From Flavobacteriales bacterium (GTDB taxonomy: Bacteria > Bacteroidota > Bacteroidia > Flavobacteriales_D > Sanyastnellaceae), in the NCBI GenBank assembly GCA_027491075.1, contig JAIXWX010000008.1, forward strand, positions 62,001 to 126,000: DNA of 64,000 nucleotides, read 5' to 3'. The notes under the pieces are model-generated. The model had not been told where the DNA came from, made no database searches, and worked only from the letters and a program-made list of their open reading frames with translations. The translations under genes and the position numbers were made by a program. Every line of letters starts with the position of its first letter. Positions within the stretch are counted from its first letter, which is position 1. Below are positions 1 to 8,611 of this stretch, one piece after another.

Positions 1-954
1 ACGGTATCTTAATTTTTGACCTTCTCTGATAATGGAGGTCTCTCTCAGCTTATTCAACTTGCACAGAGCCGAAACAGAAGTGCCTCTCTTTCTCGCAATA
101 GCGCTAAGGGTTTCTCCTCTTTTTACAGTGTGGAATTTCTTGGATTCCCTGCGTGCCTTAGAGGCATCTTTATTGAATTCTGCAACCGCTGCACTATGAT
201 TGAAGTGAGACTTGTGCAATACAAATTCCCAATCACGCAAAGATTTTTGATTCGGGTCCACCAATAATGCTGGATTGATGGCATCCCCCATGAATCGCAC
301 CTCAAAGTGCAAGTGCGCACCGTATGAACGACCTGTATTTCCACCCAAACCTATTTGATCACCAGCCTGCAAGTAATCTCCAGGTTTTACATGTCTTTGA
401 CTCAAGTGTGCATAAAGGGTTTCAAGACCATTGGCGTGGCGAACCACCACTACATTTCCGTAAGAAGCATGGTATTGACTGATTCTCACCATTCCTTCAA
501 ATGCAGCCCAAACAGGATCACCCGTCTCCAAATCGATGTCCAATCCGTAGTGCATTCTGCCCCAGCGTGGACCAAATGGGGAGGTGATCAACCCATTGGC
601 TGGATAAACAAAATCACATGCTTCTCTACATAAAACAATGCTAAGAGGCTCTGCAAGGGCGTCCTTGGCCTCTTTTTGCTCAAAGAGGTTTTTAGTATCC
701 CAGTCGCAATACATATCGTATGCAGGGATACGCTCTAGAGAATCTTCTAGACTCCATAAACCCAAATCAATACTTTCTTCAGAATATAAAGATACGTTGT
801 CCAGATCACTTTCTAATGTCCCTCCAACATGTGGCTCATAATTCTCCCATGAAGCAGTATCCTCCATGAGTTCTATAGCGCTTTGGGTATATGCCTGATT
901 GGCATACAACACCATGGCGATTATAGCAATAGTATATGAGCGGAGCAGGTTCAT
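1..954 (-). CDS. LysM-containing M23 family metallopeptidase (C-terminus cut by window edge)
   Basis: Predicted exported peptidoglycan endopeptidase of the LytM/M23 type, which cleaves peptide cross-links in the cell wall. Reading from the ATG at 954, the first 318 residues are visible. They comprise an N-terminal signal-like segment, an acidic spacer, and an M23 domain at about residues 115-225 with the zinc motifs HYGLDID and HLHFEV. A LysM domain follows at about 265-318 (HTVKRGETLSAIA...) and runs off the window edge. The order catalytic domain then LysM is common in Bacteroidetes. The frame has no stop before base 1. A TAnnTTTG element lies just upstream, so it probably has its own promoter, divergent from bshB1. 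The family call is secure; the exact substrate bond is not visible. Confidence 0.92.
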   Translation of the reverse strand, partial: MNLLRSYTIAIIAMVLYANQAYTQSAIELMEDTASWENYEPHVGGTLESDLDNVSLYSEESIDLGLWSLEDSLERIPAYDMYCDWDTKNLFEQKEAKDALAEPLSIVLCREACDFVYPANGLITSPFGPRWGRMHYGLDIDLETGDPVWAAFEGMVRISQYHASYGNVVVVRHANGLETLYAHLSQRHVKPGDYLQAGDQIGLGGNTGRSYGAHLHFEVRFMGDAINPALLVDPNQKSLRDWEFVLHKSHFNHSAAVAEFNKDASKARRESKKFHTVKRGETLSAIARKRGTSVSALCKLNKLRETSIIREGQKLRYR

Positions 955-962
955 TCCGGCGG

Positions 963-993
963 CAAAAGTATTCTTTGAGCCTATTCTCGCCAA
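963..993 (-). promoter_or_regulatory. Bacteroidetes-type promoter for the M23 peptidase gene
   Basis: On the minus strand a TACTTTTG (-7 element, 963-970) is preceded by TTG (991-993) at 20 bases. This fits the TTTG/TAnnTTTG consensus of Bacteroidetes housekeeping sigma factors. It ends 9 bases before the peptidase ATG. Confidence 0.55.
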
Positions 994-1091
994 CTAAAAC
1001 TTGTCAACGAAACGTTAATGCGCCTACTACTCGGCAAATGTGTCGACCAATCGAGGCTAACGTTCGATGAAAATGATTTTATGATTCGTCG

Positions 1092-1099
1092 TACTTTTG
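1092..1099 (+). promoter_or_regulatory. -7 promoter element upstream of bshB1
   Basis: TACTTTTG matches TAnnTTTG and lies 17 bases before the ATG at 1117. It lies inside the extended reading frame that begins at 1018, which argues for the downstream start. No clear -33 element was found. Confidence 0.5.
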
Positions 1100-1116
1100 C
1101 ACCCGAAACAAGAGGT

Positions 1117-1818
1117 ATGAAACTAGACATTTTAGCCATTGCAGCGCATCCCGACGATGTAGAAATTAGCGCCGGAGGTACCATCATACGAGCAGTGAAT
1201 GAAGGAAAGAAAGTAGGAATTGTTGATCTAACCAAGGGTGAAATGGGAAGCAGAGGCAATGGAGAACTTCGACTTCAAGAAGCGGAGCATGCTTCGAAAA
1301 TATTAGGTATTGAGGTCAGAGAGAATCTTCATTTAGCCGATTGTTTTTTCACCCACAACGAAGAATCACTAAGAGCAATTATTGCCGCAGTTCGAAAATA
1401 CCAACCCGATATTGTCTTGACCAATGCCCCCAGCGATCGTCACCCCGATCACGGAAGGGCGTCTAAGTTGATTCGTGATGCCTGTTTTTACAGCGGATTA
1501 AGAAGAATAGAAACCAACCAAGAACAATGGAGACCGAAGGCGGTGTACATGTTTAACCAGGATTATTACAACGCACCAGATTTCGTGGTGGACGTCACCG
1601 ATGTATGGGAACAGAAGATTCAAGCGCTGAAAGCATATAAAAGTCAGTTCTTCAACCCAACAAGTCCAGAGCCTGCGACTCCCATTTCTGGTTCTGAGTT
1701 TTTCGATTTTCTAAAGTCAAGATGCATGGATTTTGGACGTCCTGCGGGATTTTTGATGGCAGAGGGATTCTTGGTTGACCGGACGCCTGGCGTTCGAAGT
1801 CTCTTTGATTTGATTTAA
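1117..1818 (+). CDS. bshB1: Bacillithiol biosynthesis deacetylase BshB1 (LmbE/PIG-L family)
   Basis: A zinc-dependent deacetylase of 233 residues that removes the acetyl group from GlcNAc-malate, the second step of bacillithiol synthesis in the cytoplasm. The LmbE/PIG-L metal motif is visible as AHPDD (H11, D13, D14), followed by TKGEMGSRGN and a later HPDHGR motif, all typical of BshB1. I chose the ATG at 1117 because the family motif starts 10 residues later and a promoter element sits between 1018 and 1117. The upstream 33-residue extension has no family resemblance. The other bsh genes are not in this window. BshB1 rather than a general PIG-L protein is an inference from the motif set. 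Confidence 0.88.
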   Translation: MKLDILAIAAHPDDVEISAGGTIIRAVNEGKKVGIVDLTKGEMGSRGNGELRLQEAEHASKILGIEVRENLHLADCFFTHNEESLRAIIAAVRKYQPDIVLTNAPSDRHPDHGRASKLIRDACFYSGLRRIETNQEQWRPKAVYMFNQDYYNAPDFVVDVTDVWEQKIQALKAYKSQFFNPTSPEPATPISGSEFFDFLKSRCMDFGRPAGFLMAEGFLVDRTPGVRSLFDLI

Positions 1819-1825
1819 CAGAGCA

Positions 1826-2965
1826 TTATCCCAAGGACTTTTTATAGACTGCATCAAACTTTTTTGCTACGGCAATAAAACCATATTGCATGTCTGTGGA
1901 AATTTTCAATGCCTGTGCTTTGGTTTCATCGTAAGGTTCATTTGCGATAGATTGAAGGCCATGAACAAGAGCTTTTTCGTCTCGTTTGGGAATCAAAATG
2001 CCATTTCCATCATGAACACATTCCGAAATGCCTCCGACATTGGTGGCAATCACTTTCATACCTGAACTGAGGGCTTCAATCATAACGCAAGGCAGATTTT
2101 CATAATTACTGAATATGACCAACGCGTGAGCCATTGCCATCATCTCTGCAATTTCCTCCCAAGATTTTTTTGAAAAAAATGTAATAGAGTCGGAGCGAAT
2201 ACCGAGAGAATGGGCGTAGTTTTTAGCTATTGTATTATCACCATCACCTCCAATTAGGAGCTTGACATTGCTTTTTTCTTGAGAAAATTCTTTCCAAGCT
2301 CTTAATATCCCTGAAATATTTTTTTGCGCTTCATCAAATGTGGATACATGAAGAAACACTTTTTCGGAGTTGTTTTTTTCTCCTATGTGGAATAAAGATT
2401 CGTTTACGACATTAGGAACCGTGATATAATTTCCATGAATCCCTTGTTTTTTCATAGCCTCGCCCAGGTTGGATGATACCGGCATAATGGCAGCTGCACG
2501 CTTACCAATAAAACGTGCCAAGAACTTAATCTTCCAAGGAAGTACGCCTCTTTCATCTTTATCAAATCCAGTCCAATGTTCAGTAATAACGTAGGGAATT
2601 CCCCATTTTCTTGAAGCTAGATATGCTTGCCACCCCTCTGGCCAAATCACATTGTGATGAATGATATCAAACGAACCAACTTTCTTAGATAGTTCGTCCA
2701 TAAGAGATTGAAAGATCCTCACCTTATAAAAGACTCCTTTATTAGAAGGAATATACGCTGTGGTATGAGGAATATCTTCCAAATGACCGTGATCGATATG
2801 CAAAGAGGTCGATTCGGAAGGTGCTAGGTATAGCACATAAACGTCGTGCAAAGTAGAAATGGCTTGGGCATGTCGGTGCACGAAGTTGCCCAATGTTGGG
2901 GAGCTCTTGTGGGGAAACCAAGAACTTAAAAAGAGGACTTTCAGGCGATGTTTGGACTCGATCAT
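1826..2965 (-). CDS. Family 4-type glycosyltransferase
   Basis: A 379-residue GT-B fold glycosyltransferase of the GT4/group 1 class. The N-terminal half has the typical opening LKVLFLSSWFPHKSSPTLGNF and a VITEHWTGF segment. The C-terminal half has the donor-binding region with the conserved E-x7-E-like patch around NLPCVMIEALSSGMKVIATN. It probably acts on the cytoplasmic face in capsule, exopolysaccharide or glycolipid synthesis; donor and acceptor cannot be told. The start is the ATG at 2965; four extra codons upstream would need TTG. It is convergent with bshB1, with 7 bases between the stops, and stands alone rather than in a sugar operon. Confidence 0.85.
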   Translation of the reverse strand: MIESKHRLKVLFLSSWFPHKSSPTLGNFVHRHAQAISTLHDVYVLYLAPSESTSLHIDHGHLEDIPHTTAYIPSNKGVFYKVRIFQSLMDELSKKVGSFDIIHHNVIWPEGWQAYLASRKWGIPYVITEHWTGFDKDERGVLPWKIKFLARFIGKRAAAIMPVSSNLGEAMKKQGIHGNYITVPNVVNESLFHIGEKNNSEKVFLHVSTFDEAQKNISGILRAWKEFSQEKSNVKLLIGGDGDNTIAKNYAHSLGIRSDSITFFSKKSWEEIAEMMAMAHALVIFSNYENLPCVMIEALSSGMKVIATNVGGISECVHDGNGILIPKRDEKALVHGLQSIANEPYDETKAQALKISTDMQYGFIAVAKKFDAVYKKSLG

Positions 2966-3064
2966 ACGCGGTGCCAAGGTAATAAAAGAAGGCTAGCGCG
3001 GATATTTACGAAAAAACCGCTTGCATAAGTCGAGGAAAGGTATTTTCTTTGCAGCCTCGTAAAT

Positions 3065-3138
3065 GGTGGTCGTAGCTCAGCTGGTAGAGCCCCGGTTTGT
3101 GGTTCCGGTTGTCGTGGGTTCGAGCCCCATCGATCACC
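3065..3138 (+). tRNA. tRNA-His (GTG anticodon)
   Basis: A full cloverleaf can be folded. The acceptor is GTGGTCG (3066-3072) paired with CGATCAC (3131-3137), with an extra G at 3065 opposite C3138, the G-1:C73 pair diagnostic of tRNA-His. The anticodon GTG is at 3099-3101 and the T-arm is GTGGGTTCGAGCCCCAT. The CCA end is not encoded. Positions 31 and 39 would be a T-T mismatch at the base of the anticodon loop. Confidence 0.95.
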
Positions 3139-3149
3139 CTAGAGAAAAA

Positions 3150-3178
3150 GGGTCGCGTAAGCGGCCCTTTATTTTTTA
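3150..3178 (+). terminator. Terminator after tRNA-His (likely bidirectional)
   Basis: GGGTCGC-GTAA-GCGGCCC hairpin (3150-3167) followed by a T-rich run on the plus strand. On the minus strand the hairpin is followed by CTTTTTCT, so it can also end the DUF1003 transcript. Confidence 0.8.
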
Positions 3179-3873
3179 TTTGATTCTTCTTTGATGGCTT
3201 TCATTAAATCTTCTAAGTAGTCGGCTTGAATCTGTTGTATCTCCAATAATCTTTTATTCTGATGACTTAGCAAGTAGTCTATCTTCTCATTTAATAGTTT
3301 TATTTCTAACTCCGCCTTTAAGTTGACTTTATAATCATGCTCGGCTCGAATCCTGTCTTTTTGTTCTTGCCTGTTTTGGCTCATCATGATAATTGGTGCC
3401 TGTATTGCAGCAATGCACGACAATATAAGGTTGAGAAGAATAAACGGATAAGGATCAAAAGATTTTCTTTGAAGAACCCATATGTTGGCGATTATCCACA
3501 ACAAGATAAATCCAAAAAAGAATAGAATAAACGTCCAACTTCCTCCAAAGCTAGCCACGCGATCGGCAATGTGTTGGCCGAATGTGGATGCAGTCTCTAT
3601 CTCATCTTGGATGTTCTCTGAAAGAATGGAATTGTTTTTTATTGAGTCTAAAACGGTGTTGTCGAGTGCTTCAACTCCGCCTAAATCTTCCGCAATGAGA
3701 TGGGTCAAGTAGAGTCGTCTCATTTCATTATGCTCATGAAGAGAAATGGAATCTGACTTTTGAATGCCGGGATAGTGCTCTTGAATGAAGTAAAACATTC
3801 TTTCGCGCAGATCTTTCATATCTACCTCTTCACCAGAAGAGATAACAGTCTTGGAAATATAGCTAGTTCGCAT
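3169..3873 (-). CDS. DUF1003 family inner-membrane protein
   Basis: A 234-residue protein with the DUF1003 core. An amphipathic N-terminal half contains the conserved TFGQHIADRVASFGGSW stretch just before the membrane part. Two hydrophobic segments follow (about residues 115-135 and 143-165), then the family sequence PIIMMSQNRQ and a charged coiled-coil tail rich in Lys and Glu. DUF1003 proteins are cytoplasmic-membrane proteins of unknown function. The start at 3873 is an ATG; a second in-frame Met is at residue 19. Its 3' end overlaps the bidirectional terminator shared with tRNA-His. No operon partner is apparent. Confidence 0.85.
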   Translation of the reverse strand: MRTSYISKTVISSGEEVDMKDLRERMFYFIQEHYPGIQKSDSISLHEHNEMRRLYLTHLIAEDLGGVEALDNTVLDSIKNNSILSENIQDEIETASTFGQHIADRVASFGGSWTFILFFFGFILLWIIANIWVLQRKSFDPYPFILLNLILSCIAAIQAPIIMMSQNRQEQKDRIRAEHDYKVNLKAELEIKLLNEKIDYLLSHQNKRLLEIQQIQADYLEDLMKAIKEESNKK

Positions 3874-4140
3874 GGATGCAATGTAGGTTATTCTACGGAT
3901 TCGATTTAGAGTTTAACGTAATTATAAATCAAGCTATTTCTTTTTTTTAAGAGGAACTCATTTTCTTCTTAGAAGGAGAGAAGGATAGATTAAGAAAAGT
4001 ATTTTTATTGTTTCCGTTTATACACTACCTATTGGTTTAAGCATAAATGTTGCGATGGAAAATTGGGCATGCGAAGATGCATAAACAGAATAGGATAATT
4101 CAGTAAAGAGCGCGGTATAATTTTTTGGAATCAAGTGTTT
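3874..4140. other. Largest gene-free gap, nothing recognised
   Basis: A 267-base A/T-rich interval between the DUF1003 gene and the VanY-like gene stop. I see no open frame of note, tRNA, hairpin or promoter with a matching gene. Confidence 0.5.
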
Positions 4141-4848
4141 TTACTCAATGCCTTTAACGTATTCTTCGATGACACGATTTTCAATTGCAAATTCACTTCC
4201 GCTAAATCCGATCAGGTCGCCGTATGAAATATTTTGGAGATAGGCTTCGAGCATGGGTCGGGCCAATGGCAAATAACTCCAGTGCCATTTTTCTTCTTCA
4301 TATCCCGTTCTGCTTTTTTTCTTATTCGTATAGGTTTGATAGAAACCATACATACCTGCGTTTTTGACCATCCACTCGTATGTTTTTTTACCTTCTCCAG
4401 AAAGGAAGTAGTTATTTTCTAGGCTATTAATATCTATATCCGTTCCCCAGTGGTGTCGACTCGTTCCAGGCATTGAGGAGTATTTCATTATCTCCCTTAC
4501 GCGCTGCGCAGGAGAAAATTTACTATAGTCGGCACGGATCCATTTTTTTTCCCAAATCACTTTTTGAGCATCGAAAGTTCTTGTAGCAGAAATGATGACG
4601 ATGTTCACACCTTCTTTCTTGGCGGCGTTGTGCATTTCAACGAAAGCATTGTATGCTTCTTTTCTTAAGTAAATGTCAGGTTTGGTAGTTAAGGATTTAT
4701 CAATACGCACAAACGAAGTATCCGACGCAGGCTTTATTTTTCCCAAGAGTTGTTCTTTAGAAAAGGTTTGACTGAAGGCAAGCAACGAAGCAAGAAAAAA
4801 GGTCAGCGCGAGGGCCGACCTTTTTAGATATTTTTTTGAATACGTCAT
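4141..4848 (-). CDS. VanY-like D-alanyl-D-alanine carboxypeptidase (M15 family)
   Basis: A secreted M15B-type peptidase, expected to trim D-Ala-D-Ala ends or peptide stems of peptidoglycan in the periplasm. The ATG at 4848 gives a clear signal peptide (MTYSKKYLKRSALALTFFLA, cleavage near AFSQ). Zinc-site motifs are visible: SATRTFDAQ, SRHHWGTDIDIN (the HxxxxxxD site) and EKWHWSYLP (the catalytic Glu and third His ligand). The total length is 235 residues. The longer frame from 4908 would run back into trxB and has no signal peptide. It starts 5 bases after the trxB stop, so the two are probably co-transcribed, although their functions look unrelated. Confidence 0.85.
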   Translation of the reverse strand: MTYSKKYLKRSALALTFFLASLLAFSQTFSKEQLLGKIKPASDTSFVRIDKSLTTKPDIYLRKEAYNAFVEMHNAAKKEGVNIVIISATRTFDAQKVIWEKKWIRADYSKFSPAQRVREIMKYSSMPGTSRHHWGTDIDINSLENNYFLSGEGKKTYEWMVKNAGMYGFYQTYTNKKKSRTGYEEEKWHWSYLPLARPMLEAYLQNISYGDLIGFSGSEFAIENRVIEEYVKGIE

Positions 4849-4853
4849 TTTTT

Positions 4854-5804
4854 TTAGTGAATTCCTTTTGATGCCAAATATCGTTCCGCATCTAAGGCAG
4901 CCATGCATCCCGTCCCTGCTGCGGTAACCGCTTGACGGTAAGTTTTGTCTGCGGCATCACCAGCCACAAATACCCCTTCTACATTTGTTTTGGAGGTTCC
5001 GGGTATATTAAGGATGTAGCCCGTTTCATCCATGTCGATGTACGGTTTGAATACATCTGTATTTGGCTTGTGTCCAATAGCCACAAAGAATCCAGTGATA
5101 TCGATTTTTCTTTCTTCTCCAGTTTTATTATTGACAATAAGAGCACCTTCAACTCCTGTTTCTCCTAGGATTTCCTTAGTTTCAGAATTCCATAGGATTT
5201 CGATATTTGAAGTTTGTTCTACGCGATGTTGCATGGCTTTAGAGGCGCGCATTTTATCACTACGAACAATCATATAGACTTTTTTACAGAGTTTCGCAAG
5301 GTAAGTAGCCTCTTCAGCTGCGGTATCACCAGCACCAACAATGGCTACATCTTGGCCGCGATAGAAGAAGCCATCGCATACTGCGCACGCGCTCACTCCG
5401 CCTCCAGCTTCTCGTAATCTTGTTTCGCTTGGAAGGCCCAACCATTTGGCAGAAGCTCCAGTTGAAATGATAATCGCGTCGGCGCTAACAGTATGTTTTC
5501 CATTGTCAATTTCTACATAATGCTTTGGGCCAGTAAAGTCGACTTTTGTAATGAAACCATTGCGAACATCTGTTTCGAAGCGCTTGGCTTGCTGAAGCAT
5601 ATCCTCCATCATTGCTGGACCATGAATTCCATTGGGATACCCTGGGAAGTTATCGACATCTGTGGTGTCCATTAACTGTCCGCCCGGCTGCATTCCTTGA
5701 TACATCACAGGCTTCAGGTCTGCTCGCGCAGCATATATAGCCGCAGTATAACCAGCAGGTCCACTTCCAACTATAAGGCATTTTACATGTTCTTTCGCTT
5801 CCAT
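4854..5804 (-). CDS. trxB: Thioredoxin-disulfide reductase
   Basis: A cytoplasmic FAD enzyme passing electrons from NADPH to thioredoxin. It has 316 residues, the usual length for the low-molecular-weight class. Visible motifs are the FAD site GSGPAGYTAAIYAARA near the N-terminus, the redox-active CAVC (C140, C143), the NADPH site VGAGDTAAEEA, and a C-terminal FVAGDAADKTYRQAVTAAG FAD-binding segment. It is followed within 5 bases by the VanY-like gene, and a TATATTTG promoter element lies 30 bases upstream. Thioredoxins elsewhere in the window (the cytosolic one at 23729) are plausible partners. Confidence 0.96.
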   Translation of the reverse strand: MEAKEHVKCLIVGSGPAGYTAAIYAARADLKPVMYQGMQPGGQLMDTTDVDNFPGYPNGIHGPAMMEDMLQQAKRFETDVRNGFITKVDFTGPKHYVEIDNGKHTVSADAIIISTGASAKWLGLPSETRLREAGGGVSACAVCDGFFYRGQDVAIVGAGDTAAEEATYLAKLCKKVYMIVRSDKMRASKAMQHRVEQTSNIEILWNSETKEILGETGVEGALIVNNKTGEERKIDITGFFVAIGHKPNTDVFKPYIDMDETGYILNIPGTSKTNVEGVFVAGDAADKTYRQAVTAAGTGCMAALDAERYLASKGIH

Positions 5805-5833
5805 TTTTGCGATTGTAATTTTATTAATGAAGG

Positions 5834-5841
5834 CAAATATA
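5834..5841 (-). promoter_or_regulatory. -7 promoter element for trxB
   Basis: Minus-strand TATATTTG fits the TAnnTTTG consensus and lies 30 bases upstream of the trxB ATG. No convincing -33 element is seen. Confidence 0.45.
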
Positions 5842-5928
5842 AGTAGCCTTGATAAGTGAATTTCGGGCTTCTAATTTGCCGTTGATAAGTTGATTGTTTT
5901 GCATTCCACGAATGACGAATCTTTCGAT

Positions 5929-6702
5929 TCAATGCGGCTTTTCTAGGGAAATTTTGAGAAATTCATCCCAAAGCACATCCTCTGGTGGAGGCGCTATGAT
6001 GGTGATGGGAATTTGTTTAACTGGATGGATGAATTCTATTTTACGTGCATGCAAGTGTATGCTCGCATTATCGTTGGTTCTGCGACTTCCATACTTTATA
6101 TCCCCTTTTATTGGACAACCCAATGAAGAAAGTGTTGCACGGATCTGGTGATGACGTCCAGTTTTGGGATATACCTCCATAAAGGTATAATTCTCACCTT
6201 GGCCAATCACTTTGTAGCTCAATTCTGATTCTTTCCGATTTGACGCAGGCTCATTAAAAGCAAATGTTTTGTTTTGCTTTTCATCTTTCCATAGGTAATT
6301 TACAACTCTATCTTCTGCTAGAGGAGGAAGCCCCTTCACCACGGCCCAATACGTCTTTTGTACTTCCCTATACTTAAACATGTTGGTGAGTCTGTTAAGG
6401 GCTTTGGTGGTTCTTGCATACAATACTACACCGCTTACAGGTCTATCTAGGCGATGTACAGTGCCAATGAAGGCTAAACCGGGTTTATTGTATTTGTATT
6501 TGACATACCCTTTAACAACATCACATAGAGTGGTGTCGCCTGAAATGTCGCTTTGAATGATGTCGGAGTTGCGTTTATTGATGGCAATGATGTGATTATC
6601 TTCGTAGAGGACTCTCAGATTATCTACATTGCTCATTACGATGGGTTCTTTGGGAACCGTAGTCCATTCCCTCCCAACTTTGGGAGTGCCTTGATTTTCC
6701 AT
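5929..6702 (-). CDS. RluA-family pseudouridine synthase
   Basis: An RNA-modifying enzyme that isomerises uridine to pseudouridine in rRNA or tRNA. The catalytic-loop motif HRLDRPVSGVVLYART carries the nucleophilic Asp, and PKTGRHHQIRATLSSLGCPI is the conserved motif III region. There is no S4 domain, as in the short RluA/TruC-like Bacteroidetes members. The frame opens at an ATG at 6702 (257 residues), but an internal ATG at 6636 (residue 23) begins exactly where family similarity begins (MSNVDNLRVLYEDNHIIAIN), so the true protein may be 235 residues. It lies 51 bases downstream of panB on the same strand, possibly in the same transcript. The target site is unknown. Confidence 0.88.
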   Translation of the reverse strand: MENQGTPKVGREWTTVPKEPIVMSNVDNLRVLYEDNHIIAINKRNSDIIQSDISGDTTLCDVVKGYVKYKYNKPGLAFIGTVHRLDRPVSGVVLYARTTKALNRLTNMFKYREVQKTYWAVVKGLPPLAEDRVVNYLWKDEKQNKTFAFNEPASNRKESELSYKVIGQGENYTFMEVYPKTGRHHQIRATLSSLGCPIKGDIKYGSRRTNDNASIHLHARKIEFIHPVKQIPITIIAPPPEDVLWDEFLKISLEKPH

Positions 6703-6753
6703 TTACTTGTTTAGATATTATGCGGTGTGGTCCGCTTCTAGGATGCAAAAATA

Positions 6754-7569
6754 CTAATATTGTTCGCTGTCGTTTGGGAATTCTACATTTTTCACATCCT
6801 TCACATAGTGTGATACAGCCTCCATCATCATTTCCCCAGCGTTCATATAGCGCCTTAGAAATCGAGGAGAAAATTCTTGTGTTATGCCAAGCATGTCGTG
6901 AAGTACGAGGACTTGTCCGTCGACAGCAGCTCCAGCGCCAATTCCGATGACCGGAACACGCACTTCTTTTGCAACTCTTTCGGCGAGATTTGCGGGTATT
7001 TTTTCTAATACGATTGCAAAACATCCGCATTCATCCAAGAGCTTGGCATCATGGATAAGTCGGTCTGCCTCTTCTTGATCTTTCGCTCTTACTTGATACG
7101 TTCCAAATTTGTAGATGCTTTGGGGAGTAAGACCCAAGTGTCCCATGACAGGAATTCCCGCCGTTAGAATGCGTTGTATGGAATCTTTGATTTCTTCACC
7201 GCCCTCCATCTTAACAGCATGCCCTCCTGTTTCTTTCATAATACGAATGGCGGAGTTGAGAGCTTCTTTAGAGTTTCCTTGATAAGATCCAAAAGGCATA
7301 TCTACCACAATTAGGCTGCGTTTGGCGGCGCGAACGACGCTTTGTGCATGGTAAATCATTTGATCCAATGTTATAGGCAAAGTTGTTTCGTGACCAGCCA
7401 TTACATTAGAGGCGCTATCACCCACCAATATGACGTCAATCCCTGCTTGGTCTACGATTTTTGCCATAGAATAATCATAGGCAGTAAGCATGGATATTTT
7501 CTCCCCTCGATTTTTCATCTCTTGAAGAGTGTTCGTGGTGATGCGCTTTACTTCTTTTTGAACTGACAT
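6754..7569 (-). CDS. panB: 3-methyl-2-oxobutanoate hydroxymethyltransferase (PanB)
   Basis: It transfers a hydroxymethyl group from methylene-tetrahydrofolate to 2-oxoisovalerate to give ketopantoate, the first step of pantothenate and coenzyme A synthesis. The 271-residue length matches the family. Characteristic segments are [36 protein letters not shown] (metal and substrate site), [18 protein letters not shown] and [20 protein letters not shown]. The ATG at 7569 is preceded at 4 bases by a CAAAGATA (minus-strand TATCTTTG) promoter element. No panC or panD is adjacent; the downstream neighbour is the RluA-type gene. Confidence 0.96.
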   Translation of the reverse strand: MSVQKEVKRITTNTLQEMKNRGEKISMLTAYDYSMAKIVDQAGIDVILVGDSASNVMAGHETTLPITLDQMIYHAQSVVRAAKRSLIVVDMPFGSYQGNSKEALNSAIRIMKETGGHAVKMEGGEEIKDSIQRILTAGIPVMGHLGLTPQSIYKFGTYQVRAKDQEEADRLIHDAKLLDECGCFAIVLEKIPANLAERVAKEVRVPVIGIGAGAAVDGQVLVLHDMLGITQEFSPRFLRRYMNAGEMMMEAVSHYVKDVKNVEFPNDSEQY

Positions 7570-7573
7570 AGGA

Positions 7574-7581
7574 CAAAGATA
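7574..7581 (-). promoter_or_regulatory. -7 promoter element for panB
   Basis: Minus-strand TATCTTTG matches TAnnTTTG and ends 4 bases before the panB ATG. If real, the mRNA would have almost no leader. Confidence 0.4.
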
Positions 7582-7696
7582 TACAAAGCTAGATGTGTTA
7601 TTTTTACATGAATTGTGGGTAACTAGGCAATACTTGATGTTGGAAGTTCGTTGAGATTTAGTATTTTAGCCCTAAACCATATCTAAACCAGTAAGA

Positions 7697-8611
7697 ATGA
7701 AGAAGTCATTGGTCTTTTTCGTTATCGTAATAATGTTTTTTTCTTGTAGAAAAGAGAAAGAGGAAGTCGTCTTTCAGGACAATACAATTCCATACTTCGA
7801 TCAAGTTCCTAGAATCCTATTGGAAAATTATGTGAATCGCGTTTTCATTGATCTAATTGGTCGTGAGCCAACGGATGTGGAAATGAATACTCAGGTAGAT
7901 TTGCTGCGATCAACAAATGCGTCTGAACCATCTCGAATAGCATTAATTCAGCGACTCATGTTTGATACGACTCAAGTGCCTGGAGATGGAAGTTATCGCG
8001 AGGCGTATATCCGAAAATTTTATGAAGATCAAAAGGGAAGATTTCTCGAAGGAGCTTCAGAAGGAACACTTCAGGACGATTATAATCTATGGAAGTTTTT
8101 AGCTTACCAAGATTCCCTTAATGGAAACATGATCGGTTACGAAATTTTTAATAACGAAGCCAGCAAGATGCTCGCAGTAATAAACAGTCGAGTGCAGCTA
8201 CAAGAGGACAGCATTTTTTTTGAAGAGATGTGCAGAAGGATGATGTTCAATTCTCTTTATGATGAAATCAATATGAACACCTTCAATTTTATCAATGCGA
8301 CTTTTGATGATAGTTTTGGAAGATTCCCAACTCAATCTGAATATGACGCGGTGGAAGATGCTATTGAGTTCAATGGCAGCGGACTGCTGTTTGGCCAAGA
8401 TGTTTCAAGCAAGGTGGCTTACCTAAACGTTCTGGTTGGTTCTGCTGAATTTGATGAAGGATTTCTTCGTTGGGCATTTAAAGCTTATTTAGCAAGAGAG
8501 GCCACATCCTCTGAAGTGTTTACAAAAGTAGATCTCTATAGGAGTGGGTCGAATTATTCATTATTACAACAATATATCTTAACTACTGATGAATACGCAG
8601 GTTTCCAATAG
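7697..8611 (+). CDS. Lipoprotein with DUF1549/DUF4214-like segments (first gene of exported-protein operon)
   Basis: The product is a 304-residue predicted lipoprotein: a short signal peptide ends in FFSC (lipobox Cys at about residue 17), followed by charged residues. I do not recognise it with confidence. Around residues 45-75 it has NRVFIDLIGREPTDVEM, which resembles the opening of planctomycete DUF1549 or the repeat unit of DUF4214 (a xLGRxPt core). A second similar unit (AYLAREATSSEVFTK) closes the protein. It is mostly helical in composition. It begins a run of seven plus-strand genes; the next gene overlaps its end by 23 bases. The DUF1549-like call rests on the short motif and on the DUF1501-like partner downstream. 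Confidence 0.6.
   Translation: MKKSLVFFVIVIMFFSCRKEKEEVVFQDNTIPYFDQVPRILLENYVNRVFIDLIGREPTDVEMNTQVDLLRSTNASEPSRIALIQRLMFDTTQVPGDGSYREAYIRKFYEDQKGRFLEGASEGTLQDDYNLWKFLAYQDSLNGNMIGYEIFNNEASKMLAVINSRVQLQEDSIFFEEMCRRMMFNSLYDEINMNTFNFINATFDDSFGRFPTQSEYDAVEDAIEFNGSGLLFGQDVSSKVAYLNVLVGSAEFDEGFLRWAFKAYLAREATSSEVFTKVDLYRSGSNYSLLQQYILTTDEYAGFQ

Noticed and set aside
1018-1116. Longer bshB1 start
   Set aside because: The 33 extra residues have no family similarity and contain the promoter element.
6620-7030. Long minus-strand frame overlapping panB and the RluA-type gene
   Set aside because: It is an Arg/Cys-rich shadow frame of two well-supported genes.
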